Source: Serinus canaria (lineage: Eukaryota; Chordata; Aves; Passeriformes; Fringillidae). Taken from it: 64,000 bases of DNA. The notes under the pieces were generated by a model. It saw nothing but the letters and a program-made list of their open reading frames with translations. It had not been told where the DNA came from and did no database searches. Shown one piece after another: positions 12,906 through 27,712 of the stretch. The stretch spans positions 42,717,180-42,781,179 of the forward strand of contig NC_066314.1 in assembly GCF_022539315.1 (NCBI RefSeq), given 5' to 3'. Each line of letters opens with the position of its first letter. The first letter of the stretch is position 1. Made by a program: the position numbers and the translations under genes.

Positions 12906-15900
12906 TCAAACCCCTGCTTCCACCAGTGACCTGGGAATCTGCTGCATCTCCCCACATCACAGACCCTCTGCCCCTTTCAGAAAACACTGCCCATAGATGT
13001 GACCACGGGCTGCAGATTTAAACAACTCAGTTTCTAACACAGAAACTCATTAATAATTCTGACTCAGGCCACAGTGAGCAGGAACAAAAAAATGTGCAAG
13101 CTTAGCACTCTCTTAGTACTTAGTATTCCTTAGTACTCCTCTTCATTTTGTTATTTCTCACTCCCCTTGGGACAGCATAGTTGTGGACACACTGTTGTGT
13201 TCTGATCACTTGTCCTGTGTGAAGCTGCTGCCTCCCAAGCTCTACCTTTATCTCACTTTACTTCAGGCTTTCTAAACTGCATTGATAAATGTTTCAGCTT
13301 GATCCTTAGCCTTAGCAAATAGCCTATGCAGCTCTGCTTGGCACCTAGAATTAACATTCTCCCAGCTTTGACCATTGTTTAACTTTTTGACGTTATACCC
13401 AGAGATGCCTTATCTCCGTGCCATTGTCTCCCTTCCTCCTTGACAGTACTTGCAGTTCCCTTTGGTTCAGGTTAATCTGGGCAAGCACAATTACATCCCA
13501 AAAGTGAAATGAGGCATACCATCCAACCCACTTTCAGGAAACTGGATCAAGTTCCATATTCAACCAGCAAAGAGGGAGAGATGCCTTTGGAGGCCTGATG
13601 AAAGGTATTTGGTCCATCTTATTGAGGCATGTCTGAAGGACAGCATTCACCAAATCATATGTGGGCTGGTAGGAAGGTGGCAAATACCTCTGTTTAGCTG
13701 CCTACTTCCCTTCTGCAGAGGGCCACTGAAAGTGCAGAGAAGGATGTGCTACACCCATGCCAGTGTTTAGTTTCATGAACAGCATGACAAGGCAATTTTT
13801 TCCACACCTTTGTATAAAGAGATTTTCATTTCTTCTTTTCATCTGGGCCACCATGAAGCCAGGCAGGCAGGAGAGTCCTGCAGCCAGCTGGAAAACACAC
13901 AAAAGTGATCTTAGTTTTCTGCTAGTAACTATTCATCATACAAAAAAGGGGACTGCCACCACTGCCTAAGGTGAGGTTTGTTATACTGCTGACCACACCT
14001 CATCTCGTTCAGTCTTCCTCTGGGGCTTAGGAAGGCTTTGTGTGCCAATCCATATGGACAGCAGGATCACAGCATGTGCAGGAAGATGGCTTCCATTCCA
14101 CAGCACATGGGGACAGGCACAGAGAAGTGCCAAAGGAAAGAAGCAGACACCTGGCAGTGGGCTGCCTACAGGGATAGGAGCAGTGGAGCAGGCAGGCTGG
14201 ATTGCTGTCTAGACCCTGCTTGGGCTGTAGGTCACCATGAATACAAAATTCAGACAGACAGGATCACACCAGTGCCATCAATAACACATTGCAAATATCT
14301 TCATTGTCCTATGCATTTGGCAAGAAAAGGGAAGTCATTGTCTCAAACTATAGGAACAGACTGCTACAGCCAATGCTGAATCTTTTCAGCTGGGTTTCTG
14401 AGGGGCAGAAAAATTATTTTCATAAGATGGTCTGTTTCTAGTTATCTTCCTGAGGCTGTCAGCCTTTGGTTTCCAGGCAGCTGCTGCTTCTGCTGCTTTT
14501 CCTTTGATGGTATTTTTTAACCCAGCTATTTAAAATGTTTATATGCACTTCTTTTGCACAGGGTACTAACATTTCTCTGAAGAACATAAATATGAGACAA
14601 GAAACAGTGATTTCTAGTAGCTCATAGCTCTGCTGAACTTCTCTGGTATTGCATGGGAGCAAGAAAAGACACATCTCTAGCCCAAGGCCCTCTCCTTTCT
14701 GAATTCAAAGCCTGACATAAACAATAAAAGCATTAAAACTTTTTCTAATGAAAAGGTGAGCCTTCATAACTTAGAGTATAAGGCAATATGGATGTAGATA
14801 TTACCACGTATGCTCAGAGGTTATCAACGCTCCCTGTGAAGCTTCAGATTTATAAAATTTGTCACCTAAGTGAATTCAACAAAAGTTTAGCAGGAAAAAA
14901 GGAGTTACCAATTGGTCAGTAGTATTTTAGGAGATAAATAGACTCCAAGAAAAGTCAGAGATCACTACAGCAGTGCAAGCAGACCTAAAAATAAACCATT
15001 AGGTCACAAATACAAAATTGCTGAGAGTCAATAGCCTGAGGTAGGCAGCAGGATGCAGAACACCAACCACTGCACATGAAACCCACTAATAGCTGCAGAG
15101 AAGCTGTCCAATAAAATAGACCAGTGACTCAGGGTCCAGCAGATTTAATCTGACACCATTCCAGGGATATCAGCATATGACTTCAAACACTGCATTAAGA
15201 GATAGAAAGCTTAATGGCTGCTTTCTAGTTTAGTACAATGCCTGGTGATAATATTCCTGAATTTAGAACTCATAAAATATCTGTCGCCTCCAGCAGCAAT
15301 ATCTCAGCACTGTACTGAGATCAAATCCTTTACTGAAGTGTGTCAAATAGGTCAGAGGCAGATGACAGTACATGAGAAGGGGCACCGCCTCCATAAAAGC
15401 ATTTATAAGAAACAGAATATATGAGGCCAGAAGAGATCTATGGGAGCACAGATATTCATGACTCTAAAAGACATTTTCAAGCCTCCTAAATCTCTGGTCA
15501 TATATTCTATGCAATACTTTCAGAAACTAAAGTGAAAACCAGACTAGCAAACACAGGTAGATGAGGAAAGCTGAATAAAGCTCCCAAAATAAGCATATAG
15601 GAGAAATTGGAATGCCACTGATTTGGACCTACTGCCTTTGTTCAGTGAAATGGTCAGGCAGCCAAGAGGACCTCACTGGCCAGTCCCTGGAAACTGGCTC
15701 TTTTGAACAGGACATTTTCCTAGCAGAGTAAGCAATCTCATTTCACATCCAGATCTCTTTTACCTTCAGGTGATGGTGCTATGCAGCAGCAAACAAGCAA
15801 TTCAAGTAACACTACTCCTTAATCTTGGACAGCAAACCTTTATGCAAAAAAGGCTGAGACTATTAACCTTGGGAGCCTGAGCTCCAGATAGAAATTAATT

Positions 15901-18900
15901 CTGCTTTACTGCCCATCTTTGTATGAAAACTAGTTAGGATTTGAATATTTACAACAGTAATGGCCTTTGAAGTTCAGTACTTAGAGGCATTTGGTTATGA
16001 AAAATGGTTACCCTGAAAATATGAGAACAATGGACCTTACTTATTCATTATGTATGTTTTGTCTAACAACTATGGGATAAACCTCACCCAGCTGTGTTTG
16101 ACTGAGATCAAATGTAATAAAAAACTGATAATAAATACTGAATTGCTATAGAAGAATGTGAGCTGAAGTTCTCCTTGCACGAATAAACTGAAATCAAGAC
16201 TAGACTTTACACTACACTTGTAGAATTTGGAAGGAGAAAGTTGAGAGATCCATGAAGATTAATCTGTTACAATTCAACAATCTTTTATTCTTTTAAACAA
16301 GGCTCTACAAAACAAGGTCACAAAGGACATTCTTCATTGTTCATTAAAGCTGCTATTTCCTTGTATATGGTACTGCAGGGTGGAGTACAACTATTTTCTG
16401 CAAACCAACTGAGAAAGCTATCAGAATACAATAAAATTCAAATATGTATTCTTATCAGATCCTTCCCTAAGAGCAAAATATTTTCATTTGACTTCATTAT
16501 GCCAGAAAATTTAATTCCAAGGAAAAAGTTTTACTACTCGCTATGGATTCACTATGGATTTTTTCTCTGAGTAGTCTGCTATTCTGCCATTTTTATACTG
16601 CATTCCATATTGGAGTGCTGGCATATGCTGCCAGTTTTTTGCTCCACCATGAACTACATGTGAAATGTGAAATCTAGAATGGCACTAGGTGAGCTGGCCA
16701 TTCTAGGTTTAGGGCTATGTTATAGGCCACAGCAGCAATAGGTTTAGGCCAAAGGAAAACAGGAGATTTCTTAGGGTAGCAACCTTCCTTCTTTTGCTTC
16801 TCCAGCCAGAAGGCTGACTGCTCTGGAAACTCTCACTGGCACTCTCCAGCCTGCTGCTCCTGAGGAACAGGCAGAAGCAGAGTCCACTTACACCAGATCA
16901 TTGGTTTCCTTTTCCTCCCTGGACACATCCCAAGCCCAGACTACTGGAAATATGTAGACACTTTCTAGCTATTTTCAGGTCTCTTACTTTGCTGTAGCCT
17001 CCCTAGACAGCTCCCTTGACCTCTGCTGGTTTTCCCAGTTCTTGTTCCACTAACTGACCTCTAAGCCTGAGCTGGTCACCACAGACAGAGGAAGAAGGAG
17101 AGAGCAAAATTCATTCCAATCTGCTGAGAAAATTTAGGATAGCCTTGGCTAGACTGACCCCAGGTGATACGGTCTGTAAATGCAATCTGGACATTTTCTA
17201 CCCCAACAGTCACATGAATTCTGTAAACACAGAAAATTCTGAATGCAGTTATTTGAAGTCACACCTATTATACATATATAAACTGAATTATTTCATTATC
17301 ATCCTCTTAAGTGCAGAGATGCTTCAGCATATATTTCCCACTTCAACATGCCATGAATGCTGGCAGCACAGAAGCAGCATTAGTGGGTTATGTCCTTACT
17401 CATTAAGGTCTGTGGGCCAGGGCAGCTGACTCCAGGGAGGCATGGAGTAAGATATGTCTTATTTGAAAGAATGCATGGAAAATAATTATATAGATTCATG
17501 AAACTTCCAAGAAACCAATTTAATCCTCTTCCGTATTATTTTTATGAAAAATTTAGTGATAGAAAGATTTAAGATATTCTTCAGTCCCTTTGTCTAAATT
17601 TTTCCCACAGTTTAATATTCAGTAACTTGTCCTGCTTCATTCTACATCTTCTTGCATCTTAAGCAATGAAGTTGCTACCACTTCCCTTAGAGAAATACTC
17701 CATAACTTGCAATTTCGCACTTGTCAGGAAATTTTCTCACACCAGCTTGCATGCTTCCTGTATTAATTTTTTCCAGTTCTGCTATCAATAGCCTCATCTA
17801 CTACTTTTAGCAAGAGCAGCAATGAAAATAGTTGTTACTACCCTTGACTATTCCAATAGGTGTGGGATGCCCCAGTACTGGTGTGATCTAACAAAGATCC
17901 CCACCCTAAAGAAGTAAAACACATGAATAAAACACATCATGGCAATCTCACGAGAATTCATTACACATGAAACATTTCCTCTCTTTTCAGTGACACACAG
18001 ATGCAGCCAGTTTGCATTTTGAAGTGCAGAAGAAGTGGGCCTTTTGGGTTTGACTAGAACTGGTGAGCCTACAACTTTGTGTAAAGTGTGAAAATCTCTC
18101 TGAGAAAATCAGTCTGCCAAAACACAACACAGCTGGTAATTGTAAGGGCAACAGCTGCAGCTGGACTTTGGTGAATACAGCAACATCCACAACATCCATA
18201 AAAGGCAAGGCATTTCAAATGGTCAAAACTGAGCAATATATTTCCATGGGGTTTACTGTGCTTGAGTTCTGAATTTTGAAAAATGGGAATTTTGAATTTT
18301 CTTTAAAGATAATGTTATAGAAAACTTGTCACATGTAATTGGAACATTTGCTAAAGCCATAACCTTTTGTTCTGTCATAATATCTGTTTTTTTCCTTGCT
18401 GTAATGTTATGATTCATAATGCTATGTACTGGTTTTAAAGTGTTATTTTAATTTAAAAAAATAAATTACTCAGTTTTTTGTTCTATTTTGTATAAGTATG
18501 GACATGTCTTAATCCAAGATTTTGCTGTCATTGTAACAGTATTTCCCTGCAGGAAAATATTCTATTGGAAAATTTTCAAGTATAAATTTTTAATTCATAG
18601 GCCATTCTTCTTTATGCAATTAACATATCAAGATTAACAAGAGTAAAGAATTGTGTTGTTTTCCTGAAGCAGAAATTTTGCTTGAATTGCCCATTGCTCA
18701 GGTGTATGATTCAGTGCCTAGAACTGAATTTTTTACATAATTTGCACAGTTAGCCAATAACTTGGGTGTGAACAACTGAAGAAACCCATTAACTCCCTGT
18801 AAGTGCCCGAGTCATTAATTCATACGGGTGTGTACTCATCAAATATGTGAGATGAAAAATCCTGATTCCTTAAGTAATATTTTTAGATAGCTTTTGACCA

Positions 18901-21062
18901 TACTTTCCATTGTGTAATTTAATCTTTAAAGTTTGTACAGTGCGATGTGGTTCAGAACTCAGAAAATAAATTCTTAAACAAAATATTGAATGGTGCTGCT
19001 TTATCTGCTGTCTTAATTGCTCAAAGCAAAACAATAGAACAGCGTGGGACAGAATCCAGAAGCTGATCACAGAAAGGTAGTGGCCAGTTGTTATATATGG
19101 AGATCCTCAGCATGGCTTGCTTAAGAATCTTTACTATATTTTTGCAATAAACATTTACAAGGTTTTTTTGAGGAATTTGATAATCAAGCTTATGCTGATA
19201 ATCTAATATCTTCTCTTTTTTTTGGTCCACATATATATGGTGTTTTGAAAGAGGAACTGCATGAAAGGGTAACTACTTATCTAACCTGCATCTAGAGGAG
19301 TGGCAGAGGCAAACGTTGAAATGGAACCATTAAGGCTCAACAAAGGGACATGGTTGTCACAAGGATGTGACACTATCCTCACATTAAACTTTCCCAGTCA
19401 TGGGAGAAAGTCTCATCAGCTCAGTCTGGCTTTGATCTCTGCCTCTCTACCCAGGGCCTGCCCCAGCACTGCCCACTGAGCACAAGCCTGATTGGGCTCC
19501 TCCAAAGAGACCCCCATGCAGGATGTGCCCTCCTGTGCTGGGTTCAAATCACCTTCTCAATTACCTTACCCTAAGAGCATCCATTTGGAATGGTCTGTTT
19601 ACAGGAAAAGTTGCTTCAGGAATACTGGCTTGCCTGGGGTTTCCTAAGGGCAGATTTTTAAGGTGAAACTGTAAAACAGTAAAAGGCTATTGAGGAGTAA
19701 AAGATTATGGAAATCTATGCCTTCAAAAATAAACCAGATTCAAAATACCTTACTAGTTCTTTTACTCAAGGACATAATAGATAGGAGTCCTTTTATAGAT
19801 CTTTTTCTCTGGGCAACACATGCTTTGTAAACTTTCAGCTGGACTAGATTAATGGGAATAGAAATGAAGGACAAATCCTTGTCCCTGAGTCAGCAGGATC
19901 ATCACAGATATTTAATTCCAAACACCTGATTCCCTCTAATTCAAACCTTAAAGCATGAAGGATCAATAGTCCATTCATTATTGATTGTTGCTAGTAATAC
20001 TGCAAAACAGACAGCTTTCATGTTGCTTAAGTAATATATCTTAGCAATTTATATCTCTGATATATACCAGAGACCTAAAGTGAAAATTTTGGATTTTTTT
20101 TATGCCCTTCTACCTCATGACACTAAAATGTGAGAGCATGGTGACACAGAGTATCTACATGAAATGGCACTGCAGTATCAAATAGACATCAGCAGGTTTG
20201 CAGCCAAAAATTACAATAAAAAGAGAGAATGTTTACGTTTCAAAATAATGTGGAAAACACAAATCAATAACTATAACGCAAGAAAAAGGAGGGTAGATAC
20301 ACTGAAATCAGGGTAAAACCAAGGCCACAGGTAAGAAGATAAGAGGAAATAATTAAATTGTGTGTGTTTTTGCTAGAATATGCTAGAAAGTAAACTGTGG
20401 GTACTGGAGGAAATGTTGAGCCAGGTATTAATTGAACAATTCAGAAATTTGAAACAATAATGGGAAAAGAAATGTATCAAAGAGGTAAAAAGAAAACTGT
20501 CAACACATCTGAGAAATCAATAAGAGAGATCAAAATCTTACAAAGAAATATGGGAGTGATAACACTTCAGGCTAGGAGAAGGTGATGCGGTATAAAGATG
20601 ACCTGAGATGAGAAGACTAATAGAAAAACACAAAGTCACATTATCCCAAAACCATGAAGGCTCTCATGCACTGAGTCCAAGACCTCTCCAGACATCTGAC
20701 ACAGAGCAAGACTGAATTGCTGGCACACAACACTCACAAAGCTGAGGAAAACTTCATCCCAGTGCAGAAATCTGTCTTTGAGGGTAAATTTCTCCTTAGC
20801 TCCATATCCAGAAAAAGACAAGATTGCTGCAGTTCCAGTCTTGAATTTCTTTGTGGATATCCAGAACAATATCAGAAGGGGTGGCTGACTCAGGCAAACT
20901 CCCAGCTGAGCATGGTATTCTAATTTTAAGCTTTCTGTTATTCAATCTGTGATCACATCATGAGATCATACATGAAATCTTGTTTATCACAATTTTATTA
21001 AACTGGGAATTTTGGATCTGTGGCTTCAGAGTGTGAAATTCATTCATCTGTATTAGACTGCC
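12906..21062. other. Unique sequence without a recognisable gene
   Basis: Nothing supported as coding. From about 13115 to 13140 the words CTTAGTACT and CCTTAGTACTCC recur as a small imperfect duplication. The word CTATGGATT is repeated at 16542-16560. A region at about 18300-18860 is AT-rich with clean unique texture like conserved non-coding DNA. A pol III B-box-like string (GGTTCAAATCA) lies near 19540 but has no A box or SINE body. All other open frames are short and unrecognised. Confidence 0.55.
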
Positions 21063-21063
21063 T

Positions 21064-21092
21064 GAAATGCTCTATATATGAAATGCTCTATA
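21064..21092. repeat. Short direct repeat, 13-bp unit, two copies
   Basis: GAAATGCTCTATA occurs at 21064-21076 and again at 21080-21092, with three bases between. The copies are identical. It is most simply a small replication-slippage duplication. Confidence 0.9.
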
Positions 21093-22231
21093 GATTCCTC
21101 CTTGACCTGGGAGAAAAATAAGCAGTCCTAAAGAATCATTCATTTTATCTACTTGAGACATCTCTAGAAGAGACAAAACACATCCCACATGTGTCAGCAA
21201 TGCTCCATTAACTGCAAACAGGGCTACAGGTGAGTACCTCAGAGGGAGATTTCTGTGATGCAGGTGTCTCTCACTTTGAATGGAAGTGCCAGCACTATGT
21301 GAATTAAGTGAATTTTCTAAGAAACAACAATTCATTACAAGAAAAGTAAAAGGGAATTGCCTGTAGGTAACCTGGGGGCCAATCAGATTTCATTCCAATT
21401 GGAAAGGGAGCACAATTTAATTGAATTTATTGACTAACAGAGAGCTGAAAAGGCTGTTTCTAAGTCCATCTGTTAAGGATTATTTATCAAGTCGAAACCA
21501 AGTATGAAAATATTTTTCTTCAGATATGATCACTGTTTTTCACAGAGATAAGAAACAATTTGAATTGGAAAAAGGAGGTAAAAATGCTGGGGCAGAAATT
21601 CTGGCCCAAGCAGTACCAGACAGACAACGAGGGTATGCAGCCAAAGCCAGGCAGGTGGTGAGGGGTCTCCTTAGCCAGAAACTAACCAGAAATCCTCATC
21701 AATATCATGATCATTTCCAACTTAATATTCAGTTTGCATCAATCTGTGTGTCATCCTGAAGATGTTATTTCACTCCACTGAATGCCTTCCCTCTGCTTGC
21801 CAGGCATCAAAATCCAGAGCAGGAGATTTGCAGAACCTGAACCTGATCCTGTCCAGAGTAGAGTAACTATCAGAGAGTGAGCACAGTTACTGTTTCTGCA
21901 GCTACTGCTGTATTTGCCAAAACTAATAAAATACTGGTCTGGGTGTGTAACAAAAGGTACATGACACTTTGGTGCAATGGTACATCATACTGGAACTTCC
22001 AGATCCCTGCAGGAGGTAGTGGTACCTAACAACAAGACAATTTCTTACCCACATGCCATGACCAGTGTGATGAGTTTCATTAAAAAAAAACAAAGCAATA
22101 AAAAGGTTTAGAAGCATGCTTCAAAGAAATTTGGGAAGCAGCAGCGAAATATTCTGCATGATCACATCTGTCAAGAGCAAGGTCAATGTTTTAATCCTCT
22201 CCTCCCTCTTTCCACTCTCCTGCTAAAAGGG

Positions 22232-22243
22232 AAAAAAAAAAAA
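22232..22243. repeat. Poly(A) run
   Basis: Twelve uninterrupted A in a purine-rich setting. It is a simple low-complexity run; no retroposon body is recognisable upstream. Confidence 0.9.
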
Positions 22244-25200
22244 GGAAGCAGTGAAGAAGAGAGAAGGGGAAAAAAAACCTAATGCCAGAAAATCTTTTTG
22301 AAGTATTTCTTCTCTTGATTAAGAGTTCTCAGTTTGGCAAGACCTAAATCAAGATACATCAAAGAGGGTTCAAAATAAAGAGCAGATGAATGAAAATGTA
22401 TGAGATGACAGAAAGAATAAACAATAATAAGTGTGCATATGTTTGAGTCATCTGAAAGTGATTGCAACAATGTGTTAAATGTCCAGAAATACATATTAAA
22501 ACAGCATCATAATTCCCTAAGGGGAAAATATCTGCCTAAATCTTAAATAAATCTTGTTTAGACTAAACTGCATCCATTCTTCCCTTTGTGTTATGACTTC
22601 AGGAGCTTTCCCATCCCCTCTGTTGGGTTAAACCACTACTGTTCTTGCTCAGATTTTCTGCGGTGTCAGTGGGTTTCTGGAGGTAAATATACTGGCCACA
22701 TAGCCAAAACAGGAACCTCTCCACCAGTTATAACTCATATGGAGGAGATGAAGAAGCAAGGGCTTACACATGGCCTTCTGTTTGCTGGCATTTGTTTTCC
22801 TCCAGTTGAAAAGCTGGAGAGTTTTTTGATACAAGTTTGGGGAATGTGATTAAATGTTTGAGGTAAATTACTCACACCTCACTGTGTGATGCTTGGGGTT
22901 TGAAGAGAAGACCAGTGGAAACAGATGTAAAAGGGAAATACAGGACAAAACTCAGGAAGATAATAGGCAGCAGAAAGCACTATGAGAATAATAACATGAT
23001 GGCATCAATTTTGGTTTCCATTTTCAAATTCTCCACATTCTGGTACCTCTGGAAATAATCTAACAGTGAAATATCACTAACAAAGTTACCACATGTTTTA
23101 ACTAGGAATATCTCACCTTCAAAATAACCATGTGTCCTATGTTCCACCTAATTTCTTTCAGATGAAAAACCTTGAAAATTAATTGTAAAAGAATGCAACT
23201 CTTATAAAACTATTCTTGATGGATGTTATTAAGATAGATGGCTTTCTTTAGTACTGTGACTTTGCCCTACCTGTGCTTCCATTGTGGCACTGTAAACACT
23301 TTTGAACAGCACCACCATAGCTGTATTTTAGCAAGGTGACAGAATAATGGCTTTCTCTTTGTTGAGTTTTTTCAAGGATTCAAACTCTAGGAACTGTTGC
23401 AGTAAATGGTTAGCAGGTAGCTAAGTTGAGATTAGTTTTTGGCTCTGGTATTATCTGACAGGCTATCATTATCAGTCCCTAATGCCTTTCATGAAATGGA
23501 TAAAAGGTCCAGGATATCACTCATGTGGCTCTTCTAAAATGCCCTGAGGTTTTCTGGTTTGGCTTGGTTTTGTTTTATCTCTGAGTGTGACAAAATGTGG
23601 CAGACAGGAGGGCACCACAGAATACTTCTTAATCATTTCACATATGTTGAACACAAGGTGTTTAAAAGATAAGGCTGTGGAAATCAATGCATATATAGAT
23701 GCTTTTGTCTTACCCTGTGCCAGAAAGTGTAGCACACTTACTAATGCTGCAACTCTACACAGGCAGCCAAGTGCAAGTTATTTGAATTCACACTGCTACA
23801 GTTTATAAGAAGTATAACGGGGATACTTGAAAACATGAAGTGAGAATTTTGAAATGAGTGCCAATTTTGCTTTCTGAACCCAAGCGAGCAACAGGGAGTT
23901 CTAAGTGTGGAATACAGCACTGTCTGTACTGGTGCATGATGCTTCACAATGTACCAAGCTAAAATATACCCTCCTTGTTTACTCTTGAACAATGAGAGGT
24001 CCACAAAGCAAAGGATGGGATTCTGTAGGCTGGATGAAATTAGATCGTATCTCGTGTTCTCTCTCCTCTTTCTGTACTTCTTACCTAGCAATTTTTGTAA
24101 AATAGAGGTGACATCAGGCATCTGTTCTCTCCAGTTATAAACCATCTCTTTTGCTAGATGACCTTTAGTCATTTTCCAGTCCAAGGCAAAAACATCAGTG
24201 GCTTGAGATCAGCTGAAGTGAGGAGTCCTAATTAAGTAACCACCAAATCCCTTCTCTCATCTTTCTGCACAGCCACTAGAGACAAACCTAATGATGTTGT
24301 AGGATAATGGAATCTGCTCTTAATTGTCTATTGTTGGTACAGATTAGGCTGCCTACTATAATGTGAAGGTGCTCCTGTTGTGTAGCCCTGTAGATAGCCA
24401 AGCACATATCTCAGCAACCCAGGAATGCAGCCAAATGAAGAAGCATCTTCCCAGAGCAGGCAAATAACCTAATAGCCAAATAAGTGCAACTCAGTCAGAG
24501 CAGCAAAAGCTCCTACCTACCCAGTGAGTCTACCCAGACCTAACTGGAACACACTGGCACTCATTTTTTTCTTAGTCTGCGACTCATCTGCCAGTTCCAC
24601 AAAGTCCTAATTCTATTTGTGGTGTTCACAGGTGTGCTCTTGGCCCTTCTCAGCTTTACAAAGCTCCTTTTGCAGCTTCTCCTCCATTCTGCCTTTCCTT
24701 TCTCCCTGCCCTGCAATGAAGCTAGAAGCTCCCAGGAGTGTCCCAACACCTCTTGGATCAGGGTTCCAATAATTTTTGCCCTTCCTGATACTGCCAACAA
24801 TGGAGAGGTATCTCTCTCTACCAGTTCAAAGCTTATCTGAGAGAAAATAGTTTAAAAGGTAGTTTCTTGTCTAAAAAACTCATCACAATATTTAGGAAAA
24901 TAGGCTCCTACTGCCTTGAAAGTGCCAGAGCCCAGTGTTTACTGATTTTCTGTTTGCTCAAAGCACATTTGACTGATGGCTGCATTCTCTTCACCTCACT
25001 TACATCCTCCTCTGCCCTTCTCATTGCCTTCTCCCCACCTGCTCCTAACTCTTGTCTTTAGTGTCTTCAGGAGCTGCTTCTCACGAATTTATCAGCCTTG
25101 GAAAGGAGCATGCCTCAGAGGAACATGGCTCAGAGGAACCCTCCTCTGGGACAGGACAGCCATGTACCCGATTGAGCCACTCTAAGGACAGCAGCACAAC

Positions 25201-25277
25201 CAACCCAGTGTAGCTGTGCTGGGAATTTCACCAGCTCCAGCAAACCCTTATCTGGTAAGACCTTCAGGGCACAGGCT

Positions 25278-25310
25278 GCCTCCTCTGTTTGTCCTCTGCA
25301 CAGAGGAGGC
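25278..25310. repeat. Perfect inverted repeat, 11-bp arms
   Basis: GCCTCCTCTGT at 25278-25288 is the exact reverse complement of ACAGAGGAGGC at 25300-25310, leaving an 11-nt loop. It could fold as a GC-rich hairpin in single-stranded DNA or RNA. No gene is adjacent and the role is unknown. Confidence 0.9.
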
Positions 25311-27674
25311 CTCGGGCCTTGTAGCATCAAAAGTAATTGGTATGGGTCATTCCTTTAGATGCATCAGTACAGGGCATTTAAAGTGCTTTTCTAGGTTTCT
25401 GAAAGTCCAAAGGGAGGCAATTATTTAACAAAAGCCCTTCTCTGGCTCAGCCTGTAAACACAGTAACTTCCATATTATTCTGTTAAAGAAAAAGACTTCT
25501 ACTCTTACATCTGTGAGTAGTTTTCTGCCTTCTGTGGCACTAGTCACATTCATAAAGCTAAAATAAGCCTCTGAACGTCTCTACAACATCAATATCCATG
25601 ACTTCTGATACATTAACATTTAAAGAATACATTAATATTCTCAGCACTGCAGGAAAATGCTAGGTCCTTCATATTTGTATTAAATATTTGTTTTTATTGG
25701 CTGAGTTTTAATGAATGAGTTAAAATACTAGGAGATAAAAGGATATTTTTTATTTTAAACTGGAAAAGTATTTTAGAAACATTCTCATGTCATTATATTA
25801 ATCCCAAAAATCTATCTAGCAGGCTATCAAAGGTGAACAATATTAATAAATACAAACAAATCATGAAGAAGGTTAGGTGTGTACAGCTGAGAATAGTTTT
25901 GGAAGAAAAAATAACTTTCCAAGTTTGCATTCTATCAGAAATAATTATTTTTTTTTTCCAAAAGAAATTGTGCTTCTGACTGCCAAGAGACCAACATTAT
26001 GTGTGAAGAGGAATCCATCAAGTGCAGTGCTCACAGCTGTGAATACTAATGCTGGATGAATGACCTACACATAGCTGTAGGTCTCACTGGACCCATCACG
26101 CTGTTCCCTGTTTGTAATAGTAAATCAAATTCTCTGTCCAAAAAGAGTCACCACTTACTGCTAAATGGAGTCATATGATTGTTTCTCAGCCACATGGTAT
26201 TGACTTCTGGTCACTAAATGGCTGACCTACATTCAGGAGACACGCCTGAGAAATCACTGCGCTTCCAATGCCACAATGAAAACCAAGAATGCTTTTTAAG
26301 AACAGAATGGGAGAGAGCAAGCTTAGTCATGAAAGAAATGCAAGACACTTGAGATATTTTTGTACAAGTGCTACACCAACACTGCCATATATTTCATTAA
26401 ATTGTTATAGATGTCAATTTTTTAAGCTGGTGCCATCTTCTCCCTGTCTACAGAAATAGACGGAGGGAATTGTCAGTTCTTCAATATTTTACATTCAGTT
26501 TTCTCATATTGTGTAAACAACTCACCAGCCTTCTTTCTCTGGGACTTCATGGCTTCCTTTTCTTCCCTTTCTAATAACTGATCCACAGGATAAATACTTC
26601 TCTTTCCTAGGCTTTTCCCCATGGCATGGTATTTACGTAGCACAAGACTGCCTTCACATCACCAGCTCTGTACAGATTGGTTACAAGAGTGTGGTGGTCT
26701 TGGACTTGAAATGTTTATAAAACAATTCCAGATAAAAGCAATTTTTTAACTGAAACGTGCTTTCCTCTGTGCAATAGGGTTCTCTGTGGGGTTGACCACA
26801 AGCAGACCAAAATCCTATTCAGCAATACATTATTGTAAGCATGCTTCACCTGAACCAGATTTTCAGCTTTAATACTCTCCATGATGTACAAATAAATATT
26901 TTCATACTCCTTTTTTAGTTCCCTGAATTTGTCAGCTCTCCAGAAACCAAGGTCTTCCAAGCATCCATTCAGCCTCCCTTTTCAGGAGTGGCTTTAGTGG
27001 CTCACTCAGAATCTCTTCCTGCTAACTTTGCAGGTAATATTTTCTGAGGTCTTACTTTATCATTCCTGGAATAGAAAAATTGTAAGTAGGATGCACAGCT
27101 TCAAAACAGACCAAAAATCATCCTTTTTTTCTTCAAGATTAGCCACTAAGAAGAAAATAATCTATAACCTCTCACTTCTTGAGAGCTCCCAGCTGTAACA
27201 AATCTGATGAGCTCATTAGGTTAATATTAGAAATATTATTTTACTTTGAAATATTTGTGAATATATGAGGATGATAGAAATGATCATTTAATGTTTTCTG
27301 ACCGAAGAGGTTTTAAGAAGTTGCAATATCAATGTAAAACTGAAGTCTGTACCCTGGAATACCAGTTATGATGAGCTCAAAGCATGTATTTGTTTTACAG
27401 AGAAAACCAGGAGCCAGGAAATGTCAGGATGGAAGCTTGTTAAACACACATATCTAGGTAAATATGCCTTTGGATAGTGTAATAAATTGAAAGTGAAATG
27501 TATTTTTTTAGTAAACATAGCATTCAGCTAGAATTTGAAATTGTCATTCTCAAAATGTTGGTTTAAAATTCCCCAAAAATAACAATCAGAGTGCTAACCC
27601 AAGTATGGGACACAATTTGGATACTCTGACATCAATAGTTTTCTCCTGAACTACAAAAGATCTCTGAAATTGGG

Positions 27675-27712
27675 AAAAAAACCAACCAAAACAAAACAAA
27701 ACAAACAAAAAC
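27675..27712. repeat. A-rich (AAAAC)n-like simple repeat
   Basis: An A run followed by imperfect CAAAA and ACCA units. A-rich runs of this type can be remnants of retroposon tails, but no element body is recognisable on either side. Confidence 0.85.

Noticed and set aside
19527..19550. tRNA/SINE-like pol III B box (GGTTCAAATCA)
   Set aside because: No A box at a proper distance, no cloverleaf and no SINE tail. A chance match is likely.
23741..24184. A 147-codon minus-strand frame
   Set aside because: No domain, no family resemblance and AT-rich unremarkable composition. Length is near chance expectation for 64 kb on six frames.
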